43,674 bases of DNA from Betaproteobacteria bacterium. GTDB lineage: Bacteria; Pseudomonadota; Gammaproteobacteria; Burkholderiales; Casimicrobiaceae. Location: NCBI GenBank assembly GCA_018971195.1, contig JAGXBK010000007.1, positions 1 through 43,674 of the forward strand, read 5' to 3'. The position numbers were made by a program, and so were the translations under genes. Each line of letters begins with the position of its first letter. The first letter of the stretch is position 1. Of the stretch, positions 28,122 through 36,863 are shown in pieces. The notes beneath the pieces were generated by a model. It did no database searches and was not told where the DNA came from. It saw only the letters and a list, made by a program, of their open reading frames with translations.

Positions 28122-29567
28122 TCAGGGAATCACCAGCGTCGCCTTCTCGGCGACCTTGAGGGGCAGGGCGCCCGGGTGCGACGGGTCGGCGGCCTCGACG
28201 GTGAAGACGATCGGCGTCGATTTCTCGCGGATCGAGGCTCGCGGCGCCTCGACGCGCACCGCGACCACGCGCGACGATGCGGGACCGATGTGGATCGGTT
28301 GGTGCTCGGCTTCGAGACTGATGCCATCGACGCCAGAGACCGCGATGCTGACCTCGCGCGGAACCTCCTGCGTGTTCATGATCTGCAGCCGATAGACGTT
28401 CTGCACCTCGGGGTCGTCACCCCCGCGCATCACGTTGCCGCGGTCGCGGATGACGTCGACCTTGAGCGGGACACGGTGATAGAGAGTGATTCCGGCCGCA
28501 AGGATGATCAGCCACAGGATGGCGGTGTAGACGATCACGCGCGGCCGGAAGATCCGCTTCAGGATGCGATCGGCCGTGTAGTGACCGGCCATCGCCTTCT
28601 CGGTGGAGTAGCGGATGAGCCCCCTCGGGTAGCCCATCTTGTCCATCACCTGGTTGCAGCCGTCGATGCACGCGGCACAGCCGATGCACTCGTACTGCAG
28701 TCCGTCGCGGATGTCGATCCCGGTCGGGCAGACCTGCACGCAGATGCTGCAATCAACGCACTCGCCGAGCCCTTTCGCCTTGTAGTCGACGCTCCGGGCG
28801 CGCGATCCCCGCGGATCACCGCGCGCGGAATCGTAGGTGATGATCAGGGTATCGGGATCGAACATCACGCTCTGGAAGCGTGCGTACGGGCACATGTACT
28901 TGCACACCTGCTCGCGCATCCAGCCGGCGTTGCCGTAGGTGGCGAAGCCGTAGAACAGCACCCAGAACGTCTCCCAGGGCCCGAGCCCCAGGCTCAGCAC
29001 CTCGTGGCCGAGGGCCTTGATCGGTGTGAAATAACCGACGAAGGAGAAGCCGGTCCACAGGGCCAGCGCGATCCACAATCCATGCTTTGCCGCCTTCAGC
29101 CGGAGCTTGCGCGCCGACAGTGGCTGCGCGTCGAGCCTCATCCGCGCAAGGCGATCGCCTTCGACCTTGCGCTCGATCCACATGAACATCTCGGTGTAGA
29201 CCGTTTGCGGGCAAGCGAAACCGCACCACAGGCGACCGGCAACGGCAGTGAACAGGAACAGCGAGTAGGCCGAGATGATCAGCAGGACCGTCAGGTACAC
29301 GATGTCCTGCGGCCAGAACACCAGGCCGAAGATGTAGAACTTGCGCGAGACCAGGTCGAACAGCACCGCTTGGCGCCCGTTCCAGGTGAGCCACGGGCCG
29401 CCATAGAAGACGAGCTGCGTCAGCAGCACGAACGTCCAGCGCCACGCCGCGAACCGGCCCTGGACTGCCCGCGGATAGAGCTTCCTCCGGACCTCGTAGA
29501 GGGTCTGCTCGCCCGGATCGAGCGCACCGGCGCCGCCTGCCGCCCCGACCTTCACCGGCGTGTCCAT
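28122..29567 (-). CDS. ccoG: Cytochrome c oxidase accessory protein CcoG (FixG)
   Basis: A polytopic iron-sulfur protein of 481 residues needed for cbb3 maturation; in related bacteria it reduces Cu(II) for use by the oxidase. Five or so membrane helices occupy the N-terminal half, with the FACPQTVYTEMFMWIE motif near residue 115. Two 4Fe-4S clusters are shown by CVDCSICVQVCP and CIGCAACIDGCN at about residues 270-305. The C-terminal 150 residues form the periplasmic Ig-like FixG domain. It lies 57 bases behind ccoP on the same strand. Confidence 0.96.
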   Translation of the reverse strand: MDTPVKVGAAGGAGALDPGEQTLYEVRRKLYPRAVQGRFAAWRWTFVLLTQLVFYGGPWLTWNGRQAVLFDLVSRKFYIFGLVFWPQDIVYLTVLLIISAYSLFLFTAVAGRLWCGFACPQTVYTEMFMWIERKVEGDRLARMRLDAQPLSARKLRLKAAKHGLWIALALWTGFSFVGYFTPIKALGHEVLSLGLGPWETFWVLFYGFATYGNAGWMREQVCKYMCPYARFQSVMFDPDTLIITYDSARGDPRGSRARSVDYKAKGLGECVDCSICVQVCPTGIDIRDGLQYECIGCAACIDGCNQVMDKMGYPRGLIRYSTEKAMAGHYTADRILKRIFRPRVIVYTAILWLIILAAGITLYHRVPLKVDVIRDRGNVMRGGDDPEVQNVYRLQIMNTQEVPREVSIAVSGVDGISLEAEHQPIHIGPASSRVVAVRVEAPRASIREKSTPIVFTVEAADPSHPGALPLKVAEKATLVIP

Positions 29568-29624
29568 TGATTCAGGCGAGGTCCAATCGGCGATCGCTCG
29601 CGCGTGCTCGCGAGGCGGCCGGCC

Positions 29625-30536
29625 TCACTTGCCTTCGGCATGCGAAAGGCTGTAGACGTAGGCCGCCACCAGATGGATCTTCTGCGGTCCGAGGAAGCTC
29701 CCCCAGGACGGCATCACACCATTACGCCCCTTGGCGATCGTCTCCATGATCGTGGACTCGCCGCCGCCCCACAACCAGATCGCGTCGGTGAGGTTCGGTG
29801 CGCCGATCGTGTGGTTGCCCTTGCCGTCCGGCCCGTGGCAGGCGACGCAGTTGGTCTGGAACAGCACCTTGCCCTGCGCAGCGCGCACCGGATCGAACGC
29901 CGAGCCGCTCAGCGACTTGACGTAGTTGGCGAGGTTCTTGACCCCTTCGTCACCGACCACGCCGGCCCATGCCGGCATCACGCCGTTGCGGCCGTCGGTG
30001 ATCGTGGCGACCAGCGTGTCGGGATCGCCGCCGTAGAGCCAGTCGTTGTCGGTCAGGTCGGGGTAGCCACGCCCGCCGCGGGCGTCGGAGGCGTGGCACG
30101 GCGCGCAGTTGTTGAGAAAGATCCGCTGCCCGATGTCGCGCGCCTGTGGGTCGGCTGCCACGGCGGGTATCGGCATCGCGGCGTAGCGCGCGTAGATCGG
30201 GTCGTAGGTCGCCGTGGCATGGGCCTCCTCCGCGTCGTACTGCGAGTGCGAAGTCCAGTGCAGCAGCCCCGGCCACGTGCCGAGGCCGGGATAGAGCACG
30301 AGGTAGCCAAGCGCGAACGCGATCGTGAGGTAGAACAGCCACATCCACCAGCGCGGCAGCGGATTGTTGTACTCCTCCAGATTCTCGTCCCAGACGTGGC
30401 CCATCACGTCCGCCTTCTTGCCCGGCGGCAGGCGTTTGGTCGACAGGCGCCACAGGAAGACGCCGCAGCCGAGGATGCTGGCGAGCGAGACCAGGGTGAT
30501 GTAGGGGCTCCAGAAGCCGCTGACGAAATCGCTCAC
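29625..30536 (-). CDS. ccoP: cbb3-type cytochrome c oxidase subunit III (di-heme)
   Basis: Passes electrons from soluble cytochrome c to CcoO/CcoN; 303 residues. Two N-terminal transmembrane helices lie at about 11-30 and 63-83 (the two-helix type), followed by two periplasmic cytochrome c domains. Heme sites are C144-A-P-C147-H148 and C230-V-A-C233-H234, with axial methionines in NGVMPAW and NGVMPSW. The GTG start overlaps the ccoQ stop by four bases (GTGA), so translation is coupled. Confidence 0.97.
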   Translation of the reverse strand: MSDFVSGFWSPYITLVSLASILGCGVFLWRLSTKRLPPGKKADVMGHVWDENLEEYNNPLPRWWMWLFYLTIAFALGYLVLYPGLGTWPGLLHWTSHSQYDAEEAHATATYDPIYARYAAMPIPAVAADPQARDIGQRIFLNNCAPCHASDARGGRGYPDLTDNDWLYGGDPDTLVATITDGRNGVMPAWAGVVGDEGVKNLANYVKSLSGSAFDPVRAAQGKVLFQTNCVACHGPDGKGNHTIGAPNLTDAIWLWGGGESTIMETIAKGRNGVMPSWGSFLGPQKIHLVAAYVYSLSHAEGK

Positions 30537-30712
30537 GCCCGCCCCCCCGTCCGTTGTTCATCCGGCTTGTCGTCATCGTCCAGAAGGACGCTGCGTCCGG
30601 TCGCTTCGAAGCGGTCCTTGCGGCCCCTCCCGTAGGCCCACCACACGATGCCGAGAAAGATCAGAAAGGTCAGCACGGTCGAGCCGCTCCTGATCGCGAT
30701 CACGGTATCCAT
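30533..30712 (-). CDS. ccoQ: cbb3 oxidase small subunit CcoQ
   Basis: A 59-residue single-pass membrane protein from ATG 30712. The helix is at about 13-29 (VLTFLIFLGIVWWAYG), followed by the conserved basic start of the tail (RGRKDRFEA) and an acidic stretch (LLDDDDKPDEQ). CcoQ stabilises the interaction of CcoP with the CcoNO core. The position between ccoO (one base upstream) and ccoP (four-base overlap) is the standard place. Confidence 0.92.
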   Translation of the reverse strand: MDTVIAIRSGSTVLTFLIFLGIVWWAYGRGRKDRFEATGRSVLLDDDDKPDEQRTGGRA

Positions 30713-30713
30713 C

Positions 30714-31340
30714 TCACCTCACTCCCTTCAGATCGGTCCCGAGGTTCTGGAGGTAGGCGATCAGCGCATCGGCCTCGGTCTTGTCCTTGAGCTCCGCGGG
30801 GGCCCTGGCGATCTGGTCGTCGGTATACGGGACCCCCAGCTTGCGCAGCACGCGCATCTTGGCCTGGATCGAGTCGGCATCGGCGGCGTCGTGGAACAGC
30901 CATGGATAGCCGGGCATGATCGACTCGGGAACCACGTCGCGCGGCTCGTTCAGGTGCTCGCGGTGCCACTCGTCGCTGTACCGTCCGCCGACGCGGGCGA
31001 GGTCCGGCCCCGTCCGCTTGCTGCCCCACAGGAACGGATGGTCGTAGACGAATTCGCCCGCCACCGAGTAGTGGCCGTAGCGCTCGGTCTCGGCACGGAA
31101 CGGCCGGATCATCTGGCTGTGGCAGTTGCTGCAACCCTCGCGAATGTAGATGTCGCGGCCGGTGAGCTGCAAGGCCGTGTAGGGCTTGAGGCCGGTGACG
31201 GGCTGGGTGGTCGAGCGCTGGAAGAACAGTGGCACGATCTCGACCAGGCCGGCGACGCTGATGACGAGCACGATCAGGACGACAAGCAGCGTCATGTTCT
31301 TCTCGATGAACTCGTGCCCCGATGCGGATTGCGTGGCCAT
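30714..31340 (-). CDS. ccoO: cbb3-type cytochrome c oxidase subunit II (mono-heme)
   Basis: A membrane-anchored c-type cytochrome of 208 residues. The transmembrane helix is at about 16-40 ([20 protein letters not shown]). The heme site is C70-S-N-C73-H74 in [13 protein letters not shown], and the [11 protein letters not shown] motif supplies the axial methionine. Electrons from CcoP pass through it to the CcoN heme b. It lies 27 bases behind ccoN and directly before ccoQ. Confidence 0.97.
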   Translation of the reverse strand: MATQSASGHEFIEKNMTLLVVLIVLVISVAGLVEIVPLFFQRSTTQPVTGLKPYTALQLTGRDIYIREGCSNCHSQMIRPFRAETERYGHYSVAGEFVYDHPFLWGSKRTGPDLARVGGRYSDEWHREHLNEPRDVVPESIMPGYPWLFHDAADADSIQAKMRVLRKLGVPYTDDQIARAPAELKDKTEADALIAYLQNLGTDLKGVR

Positions 31341-31367
31341 GATGGCAATGACTCGGAAATTGGGGGA

Positions 31368-32837
31368 TCAGGCGCGGGCGAGGGCCGGTGCGAGAACCGG
31401 AGCGTCCACGGGCCGGGCGCCTCGCACCGTCCTCCAGACGTTCCAGGCCATGACCAGCATCCCCGACAGGAACATCAGCCCGCCCAGCAGGCGGATGGCG
31501 TAGAAGGGATAGGTCGCCTTCACGCTCTCGACGAACGTGTAGGTCAGCGTTCCGTCCGAATTGGTCGCGCGCCACATCAGGCCCTGCATGACCCCGGCGA
31601 TCCACATGGCGGCGATGTAGAGGACGACGCCGATCGTCGCGACCCAGAAGTGCAGCGTGATCGCCTTGACGCTGAACATCTCGGTGCGTCCGTACAGGCG
31701 CGGGATCAGGTAGTAGAGGCTGCCGATCGAGATCATCGCGACCCAGCCGAGTGCGCCGGAGTGGACGTGGCCGATGACCCAATCCGTGTAATGAGACAGC
31801 GAGTTGACGGTCTTGATCGACATCATCGGCCCCTCGAAGGTCGACATGCCGTAGAAGGACAGCGAGGTGATCAGGAACTTGAGGATCGGGTCGGTGCGCA
31901 GCTTGTGCCATGCGCCCGACAGCGTCATGATGCCGTTGATCATGCCGCCCCAGGACGGCGCGAGCAGGATCAGCGAGAACACCATGCCCAGCGACTGTGC
32001 CCAGTCGGGCAGCGCCGTGTACTCGAGGTGGTGGGGGCCGGCCCACATGTAGGTGAAGATCAGCGCCCAGAAGTGCACGACCGACAGCCGGTAGCTGTAG
32101 ATCGGGCGGCCGGCCTGCTTGGGCACGAAGTAGTACATCATCCCGAGGAAGCCCGCCGTCAGGAAGAACCCGACGGCGTTGTGGCCATACCACCACTGGA
32201 CCATTGCGTCCTGTGCGCCGGCGTAGACGTAGTACGACTTCCAGAGGGTCACCGGGATCTCGGCACTGTTGACGATGTGGAGCACCGCGACGGTCAGGAT
32301 GAAGGCACCGTAGAACCAGTTGGCGACATAGATGTGCTGCACCCTGCGCTTGGCGATGGTGCCGAAGAACACGATCGCGTAGGCGACCCAAACGACCGCA
32401 ATCAGGATGTCGATCGGCCACTCGAGCTCCGCGTACTCATGCGAGGTCGTGTAGCCCAGCGGGAGCGTGATCGCTGCTGCGACGATCACCGCCTGCCATC
32501 CCCAGAACGTGAACGCCGCGAGGCCGTCGGAGAACAGGCGAGTGTGGCAGGTGCGCTGGACGACGTAGTAGCTGGTGGCGAACAATGCCGAGCCGCCGAA
32601 CGCGAAGATCACCGCGTTGGTGTGCAGCGGGCGCAACCTGCCGTAGGACAGCCATGGGATGCCGTACGCGAGGTCGGGAAACATCAGCTGGCTGGCGATC
32701 AGCGCGCCCACCAGCATTCCGACGATGCCCCAGACCACGGTCATGAGGGCGAACTGGCGCACCACCTTGTAGTTGTACGTTCCCTGGTCGGCGGCATCCC
32801 ACATCGGGACCGAAGCGGTCCCGGCCGGTGCAGACAT
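31368..32837 (-). CDS. ccoN: cbb3-type cytochrome c oxidase subunit I
   Basis: Catalytic heme b / heme b3-CuB subunit that reduces oxygen to water with high affinity; 489 residues, 12 or more helices. [20 protein letters not shown] carries the first low-spin heme histidine. [20 protein letters not shown] carries the CuB histidine with the tyrosine of cbb3 type near it. [19 protein letters not shown] provides the heme histidines near the C-terminus. A GGGAGAG ribosome-binding site precedes the ATG. Expression is probably oxygen-controlled through the FNR-type box 94-107 bases upstream. Confidence 0.98.
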   Translation of the reverse strand: MSAPAGTASVPMWDAADQGTYNYKVVRQFALMTVVWGIVGMLVGALIASQLMFPDLAYGIPWLSYGRLRPLHTNAVIFAFGGSALFATSYYVVQRTCHTRLFSDGLAAFTFWGWQAVIVAAAITLPLGYTTSHEYAELEWPIDILIAVVWVAYAIVFFGTIAKRRVQHIYVANWFYGAFILTVAVLHIVNSAEIPVTLWKSYYVYAGAQDAMVQWWYGHNAVGFFLTAGFLGMMYYFVPKQAGRPIYSYRLSVVHFWALIFTYMWAGPHHLEYTALPDWAQSLGMVFSLILLAPSWGGMINGIMTLSGAWHKLRTDPILKFLITSLSFYGMSTFEGPMMSIKTVNSLSHYTDWVIGHVHSGALGWVAMISIGSLYYLIPRLYGRTEMFSVKAITLHFWVATIGVVLYIAAMWIAGVMQGLMWRATNSDGTLTYTFVESVKATYPFYAIRLLGGLMFLSGMLVMAWNVWRTVRGARPVDAPVLAPALARA

Positions 32838-32930
32838 GGTCTCTCCCTCGTCGGTGCCGCGGTTTGGCCGCAGGCGTCGGCCTGCGTGCAGGCCCGGTCG
32901 GGAGCTTACGGATGAATCGCGACCCGTCGC

Positions 32931-32944
32931 TTGATCTTTGTCAA
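32931..32944 (-). promoter_or_regulatory. FNR/Anr-type box upstream of ccoN
   Basis: TTGAT-CTTT-GTCAA matches the consensus TTGATNNNNATCAA at 9 of 10 positions. If its centre (32937.5) is at -41.5, transcription toward ccoN would start near 32896, and a TAnnnT -10 box (TAAGCT, 32903-32908 on the minus strand) lies at the right place. This is the arrangement of a class II FNR-activated promoter. Confidence 0.75.
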
Positions 32945-33002
32945 TCGGGCACCGAGGAGCGCGTGCCGTCGCCGCGTTCGGGCGCGAGCCGACGCCGCCG
33001 CG

Positions 33003-33203
33003 TCAGGATCCTGCGCGCGTTGCATCGCCGCCCGGAGGCGGATTTGCGCCGTCCGCTGCGGGCGCATCGTCGTCCTGCAGGATCCGCCAGGCCGGACCTT
33101 CGAGGTCGTCGAACATGCCGCTCATGAGCGACCACCAGAACACGCCGCCGATCAGGAACACCAGCACCAGCGACAGTGGAACGAGCAGATAGAGGATGTC
33201 CAT
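33003..33203 (-). CDS. ccoS: cbb3 oxidase maturation protein CcoS
   Basis: A 66-residue single-pass membrane protein: MDILYLLVPLSLVLVFLIGG opens the helix, then FWWSLMSGMFDDLEGPAW, the family signature with DDLEGPA. CcoS is needed for cofactor insertion into cbb3 oxidase in some species. The ATG overlaps the ccoI stop by one base (TGATG). The FNR-type box lies 59-72 bases downstream of its stop. Confidence 0.93.
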   Translation of the reverse strand: MDILYLLVPLSLVLVFLIGGVFWWSLMSGMFDDLEGPAWRILQDDDAPAADGANPPPGGDATRAGS

Positions 33204-35725
33204 CAGGACCCTGCCGTGGGTGACGCGGGAAGGCTCAAGCCCGGATCTGTCGCCGCGACTGCGGTGCCGGCCCTCGCGGTCGGGCGCCGTTCGCTGCGCG
33301 ACCGGCCGAGCCTCAGCGCATTGAGCACCACCAGCAGCGAGCTCGCGCCCATGCCGATGCCCGCGAGCCAGGGCGTCACGAGGCCGGCTCCGGCGAGCGG
33401 CAGCGCGATCAGGTTGTAGACGGCTGCCCAGGCGAGATTCTGGCGCACGATGCGCCGCGCACGAGCGGCGATCCCGAACGCGTCGGAAAGCCCCTGCAGG
33501 CGCCCGGACAGCAGGACGACGTCGGCAGTGGCCTGCGACAGCAGCGCGCCGCCGCCCATCGCGACCGACAACTGGGCCTGCGCCAGCACCGGCGCGTCAT
33601 TGACGCCGTCGCCGACCATGGCGACGACGGCACCCTCGCGCTGCAGCGCGCCCATGCGCGCCTGCTTGTCCTGCGGAAGCAGGGCCGCCTCATGGTGATC
33701 GATGCCGAGGCTCGCGGCGACGGCACCGACGGCGCGCGACCCATCGCCGCTCCAGATCAGGACCTGCTTGCCCGCTGATCGCAGCTGCCGGACGACCGCC
33801 GCCGCCTCGGGCCGCAGCGAGTCGACGAGATCGAAGCTCGCGATCCACGCCCCGTCGCGGCCGAGCCATACGCGCGTGGCGCCGCTTGCGGGCGCCTCGG
33901 CGCCCCCTGTCGCTCCGGCGATCTCGGCGACGAACGACTGCGTGCCAAGGCGATGGCGGGCACCATCGATGCCGCCCTCCAGCCCGGCACCGGGCACATT
34001 GCGCACGTCGGTCGCGGCCGCGGGGCGGCCTGCCGGCGCCGCGTCGATCAGGGCCTTCGCGATCGGATGCTCGGACATGCGCTCCAGCGCAGCGGCGAGA
34101 CCAAGCGCTTGATCGCGACCGGCTCCCGACCGCGGCGACACCGACGCGACGCCGAGCCGCCCCTCCGTCAGCGTGCCGGTCTTGTCGAACACGACATGCG
34201 TGACGGCGGCCAGCGCCTCGACGGCGTGGCCACGGACGACGACCACGCCGCGCCTCGACAGCATGCCCACCGCGACGGTCATGACGGTCGGCGTCGCGAG
34301 CGACAGGGCGCAGGGACAGCTCACCACCAGCACCGCCACCGCGACCCACAGCGCACGCGACGCGTCGATGCGCATCCACAGGATCGCGCTGCTCGCGGCG
34401 GCGAGCAGAATGACCGCGACCAGGACACCCGCATAGCGGTCCGCCAGGCCGCCGATATCGGGCCGCCGCATGCTCGCGCTCTCGACCAGGCGCCGAATGC
34501 CGGACACGCAGGTATCGTCGCCCACGTGCTCGACTTCCACGACGACAGGGCTCAGCCGGTTGAACGCGCCGCCGATGACGCTGTCGCCGACGCGCTTGCG
34601 CACCGGGGCGCTTTCGCCGGTCAGCAGCGCTTCGTCGCATTCGGTATCGCCCGAGGCCAGCCTGCCGTCGGCGGGAAAGCTCTCGCCGGCCCGCACGAGC
34701 ACCCGGTCGCGCGGCTTCAGGCTTACCGCCGGGACCTCCTCGGTGTCCATGCCGCGATCGGGATCGCGCAGGCGATGGGCGCTCAGCGGCAGGGCCTTGT
34801 CCAGGTATTCGAGGCTTGCGGCGGCGCGCTGCCGGGCGCCCATCTCGAGGTAGCGTGCGGACAGCAGGAAGAAGACGAACATCGAGATCGAGTCGTAGTA
34901 GACGTCGGCGCCGCCGGTGAACGTCGCGTAGATGCTGGCGCCGAAGGCGGCGGCGACGCCGAGCGCGATCGGAACGTCCATCCCGAGCCGTCGGCGTCGG
35001 GCATCGCGCCACGCGCCGCGGAAGAACGGCGCGGCGGAATAGAACACCACGGGCACGGTCAGCGCCAGGCTCGCGAGGCGCATCAGCAGGCGCAGGTCGT
35101 CGCTCATCGTGCCGTCCTGCGCCAGGTAGGCGGGCACTGCGTACATCATCACCTGCATCATCCCGAAGCCGGCCACGAACAGGCGCCACAGGGCTGCGCG
35201 GCTCTCGCGCCTGCGCACGAGCTCGGCATTGGCCGATGTCGCGGGCCAGGCGCGATATCCGATCGCCGCGACCTGGGCGAGGATCTGCGACAGCTTGATC
35301 CGGGACGAGTCCCAGCGCACCCGTGCGCGCCGCGTCGCGTAGTTGATGTCGGCGCTCGATACGCCCGGGAGGGACGCGAGGTGCTGCTCGTTCAGCCAGA
35401 GGCACGCCGCGCAGGTGATCCCTTCGAGGATCAGCGTCGCCTCGCGCTCGGTCCCGCGTTGCGCCCGGACGAACGCCGCCTGGACCTCGGGCTGATCGTA
35501 GATCACGAGCTCACCGGCGCGCTCGGCTGCCTTCGATTCCGGACGGCGCCCGTAGGCGGTGCGCGTGCGATAGTAGGATGACAGGCCGCTGCCCGCGATC
35601 GCCTCGGCCACCGCCTGGCATCCGGGGCAGCACACCGGCTGCGGTCGCCCATCGACGATCGCGTCGAACGAGCGCCCGACCGGGTTGGGCAACCCGCAGT
35701 GATAGCAGACCGAATCTGCGGACAT
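33203..35725 (-). CDS. ccoI: Copper-exporting P-type ATPase for cbb3 assembly
   Basis: P1B-type ATPase (CcoI/FixI) that moves Cu(I) to the periplasm for CuB of the oxidase; 840 residues. It has an N-terminal cysteine cluster (CYHCG, CCPGC; residues 7-36), then an HMA domain with GITCAACLW (Cys105, Cys108) and membrane helices. The actuator loop has LLTGES, the transport motif is VVSCPCALSLATPT, and the phosphorylation site is FDKTGTLTEG. The hinge is MVGDGVNDAPVL. The cysteine-rich leader is the mark of the CcoI branch, as opposed to CopA exporters. Here the ccoI-ccoS pair stands upstream of ccoNOQP instead of behind ccoG-H. Confidence 0.95.
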   Translation of the reverse strand: MSADSVCYHCGLPNPVGRSFDAIVDGRPQPVCCPGCQAVAEAIAGSGLSSYYRTRTAYGRRPESKAAERAGELVIYDQPEVQAAFVRAQRGTEREATLILEGITCAACLWLNEQHLASLPGVSSADINYATRRARVRWDSSRIKLSQILAQVAAIGYRAWPATSANAELVRRRESRAALWRLFVAGFGMMQVMMYAVPAYLAQDGTMSDDLRLLMRLASLALTVPVVFYSAAPFFRGAWRDARRRRLGMDVPIALGVAAAFGASIYATFTGGADVYYDSISMFVFFLLSARYLEMGARQRAAASLEYLDKALPLSAHRLRDPDRGMDTEEVPAVSLKPRDRVLVRAGESFPADGRLASGDTECDEALLTGESAPVRKRVGDSVIGGAFNRLSPVVVEVEHVGDDTCVSGIRRLVESASMRRPDIGGLADRYAGVLVAVILLAAASSAILWMRIDASRALWVAVAVLVVSCPCALSLATPTVMTVAVGMLSRRGVVVVRGHAVEALAAVTHVVFDKTGTLTEGRLGVASVSPRSGAGRDQALGLAAALERMSEHPIAKALIDAAPAGRPAAATDVRNVPGAGLEGGIDGARHRLGTQSFVAEIAGATGGAEAPASGATRVWLGRDGAWIASFDLVDSLRPEAAAVVRQLRSAGKQVLIWSGDGSRAVGAVAASLGIDHHEAALLPQDKQARMGALQREGAVVAMVGDGVNDAPVLAQAQLSVAMGGGALLSQATADVVLLSGRLQGLSDAFGIAARARRIVRQNLAWAAVYNLIALPLAGAGLVTPWLAGIGMGASSLLVVLNALRLGRSRSERRPTARAGTAVAATDPGLSLPASPTAGS

Positions 35726-35734
35726 GTCGAATCC

Positions 35735-36721
35735 CTAGGCCGCGAGCGGCGGCTCGTCCATCAGCGCGATCTGCTCGCGCAATTCGAGGATCCGGTCCTG
35801 CCAGTATCGATGGGTGTTGAACCACGGAAACGCCGCGGGAAACGCGGGATCGTTCCAGCGCCTCGCGAGCCACGCCGAATAGTGGAGCAGGCGCAGCGTG
35901 CGCAGCGCCTCGATCAGGGCGAGCTCGCGATGGTCGAAGTCGCGAAACGACGCGTAGCCGCGCAGCAGCACCGCGAGCTGCTTCTCCATGTCGGCGCGAT
36001 CGCCCGAGAGCAGCATCCAGAGATCCTGCACGGCGGGACCCGTGCGCGCGTCGTCGAAATCCACGAAGTGGGGGCCGTCGTCGGTCCACAGCACGTTGCC
36101 TCCATGACAATCTCCGTGCAGTCGCAGCGTTGCGACCGTACCCACGGCCTCCGTGATCCGCCGCAGCTGCTGCAACGCAAGGTCGGCGGCGGCAGTCCAC
36201 GCGTCGCGCAGGTCCGCCGGGACGAACGCATGGGCGAGCAGGTAGTCGCGCGACGCGTCACCGAACGCGGCGACTGTCAGTGCCGGGCGATGCACGAATG
36301 GGTGCATGGCGCCGACCGTGTGCAGCCGCGCGATGAAGCGCCCGAGACGCTCGAGCGTCGCCGGGCGGTCGAGCTCGGGGGCGCGCCCTCCATGGCGCTC
36401 GAAGACGGCGTAGCGGAAACCGGCAAACTCGAACAGCGACCTGCCATCGATGGCGATCGGCGGCACCGCGGGCACCTCGTGCTCGGCGAGCTCGCTCACC
36501 AGCGCATGCTCCTCGAAAATCTGCTCGTCGCTCCAGCGCGCGGGCCGGTAGAACTTCGCGACCACCGGCGGCGCATCCTCTCGCCAGGCCTGATAGACGC
36601 GGTTCTCGTAGCTGTTGAGTGCGATCAGGCGCCCATCGCCGCGGATGCCGATGCTGTCGAGCGCATCGAGCACGCAGTCGGGGGTGAGTCCTGCGTACGG
36701 CGTCTGCCGGGCATCGTCCAT
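35735..36721 (-). CDS. srkA: Stress response Ser/Thr protein kinase SrkA (YihE)
   Basis: Bacterial protein kinase of the aminoglycoside-phosphotransferase fold that protects against stress-induced death; 328 residues, the same as the E. coli protein. ALNSYENRVYQAW forms the nucleotide loop and VVAKFYRP the ATP lysine. LHGDCHGGNVLW is the catalytic loop and VDFDDARTGPAVQD the metal-binding DFD. I chose ATG 36721 (MDDARQTP) because it matches the family length. It is upstream of ccoI on the same strand with a 9-base gap, so it could be cotranscribed with ccoI-ccoS. Confidence 0.92.
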   Translation of the reverse strand: MDDARQTPYAGLTPDCVLDALDSIGIRGDGRLIALNSYENRVYQAWREDAPPVVAKFYRPARWSDEQIFEEHALVSELAEHEVPAVPPIAIDGRSLFEFAGFRYAVFERHGGRAPELDRPATLERLGRFIARLHTVGAMHPFVHRPALTVAAFGDASRDYLLAHAFVPADLRDAWTAAADLALQQLRRITEAVGTVATLRLHGDCHGGNVLWTDDGPHFVDFDDARTGPAVQDLWMLLSGDRADMEKQLAVLLRGYASFRDFDHRELALIEALRTLRLLHYSAWLARRWNDPAFPAAFPWFNTHRYWQDRILELREQIALMDEPPLAA

Positions 36722-36863
36722 TGCGTCGATTCTACGTTGCCGTCGTCGTCGGCAGGTCGCGGACGTGGTCGCACCGGTGTCGCAGCTTGCCGTGGCTGTC
36801 ATGCCGTTCGCGCGGCGTTTGGTATCGTTGACCCCTTTTCCGCCCTTTCCAGGTCCGACGCCG

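Noticed and set aside
27414-32915. Very long plus-strand open frames opposite the cco genes (27414-29570, 30648-32915)
   Set aside because: Third-position GC on the minus-strand genes keeps these frames open; the translations are low-complexity and resemble no protein.
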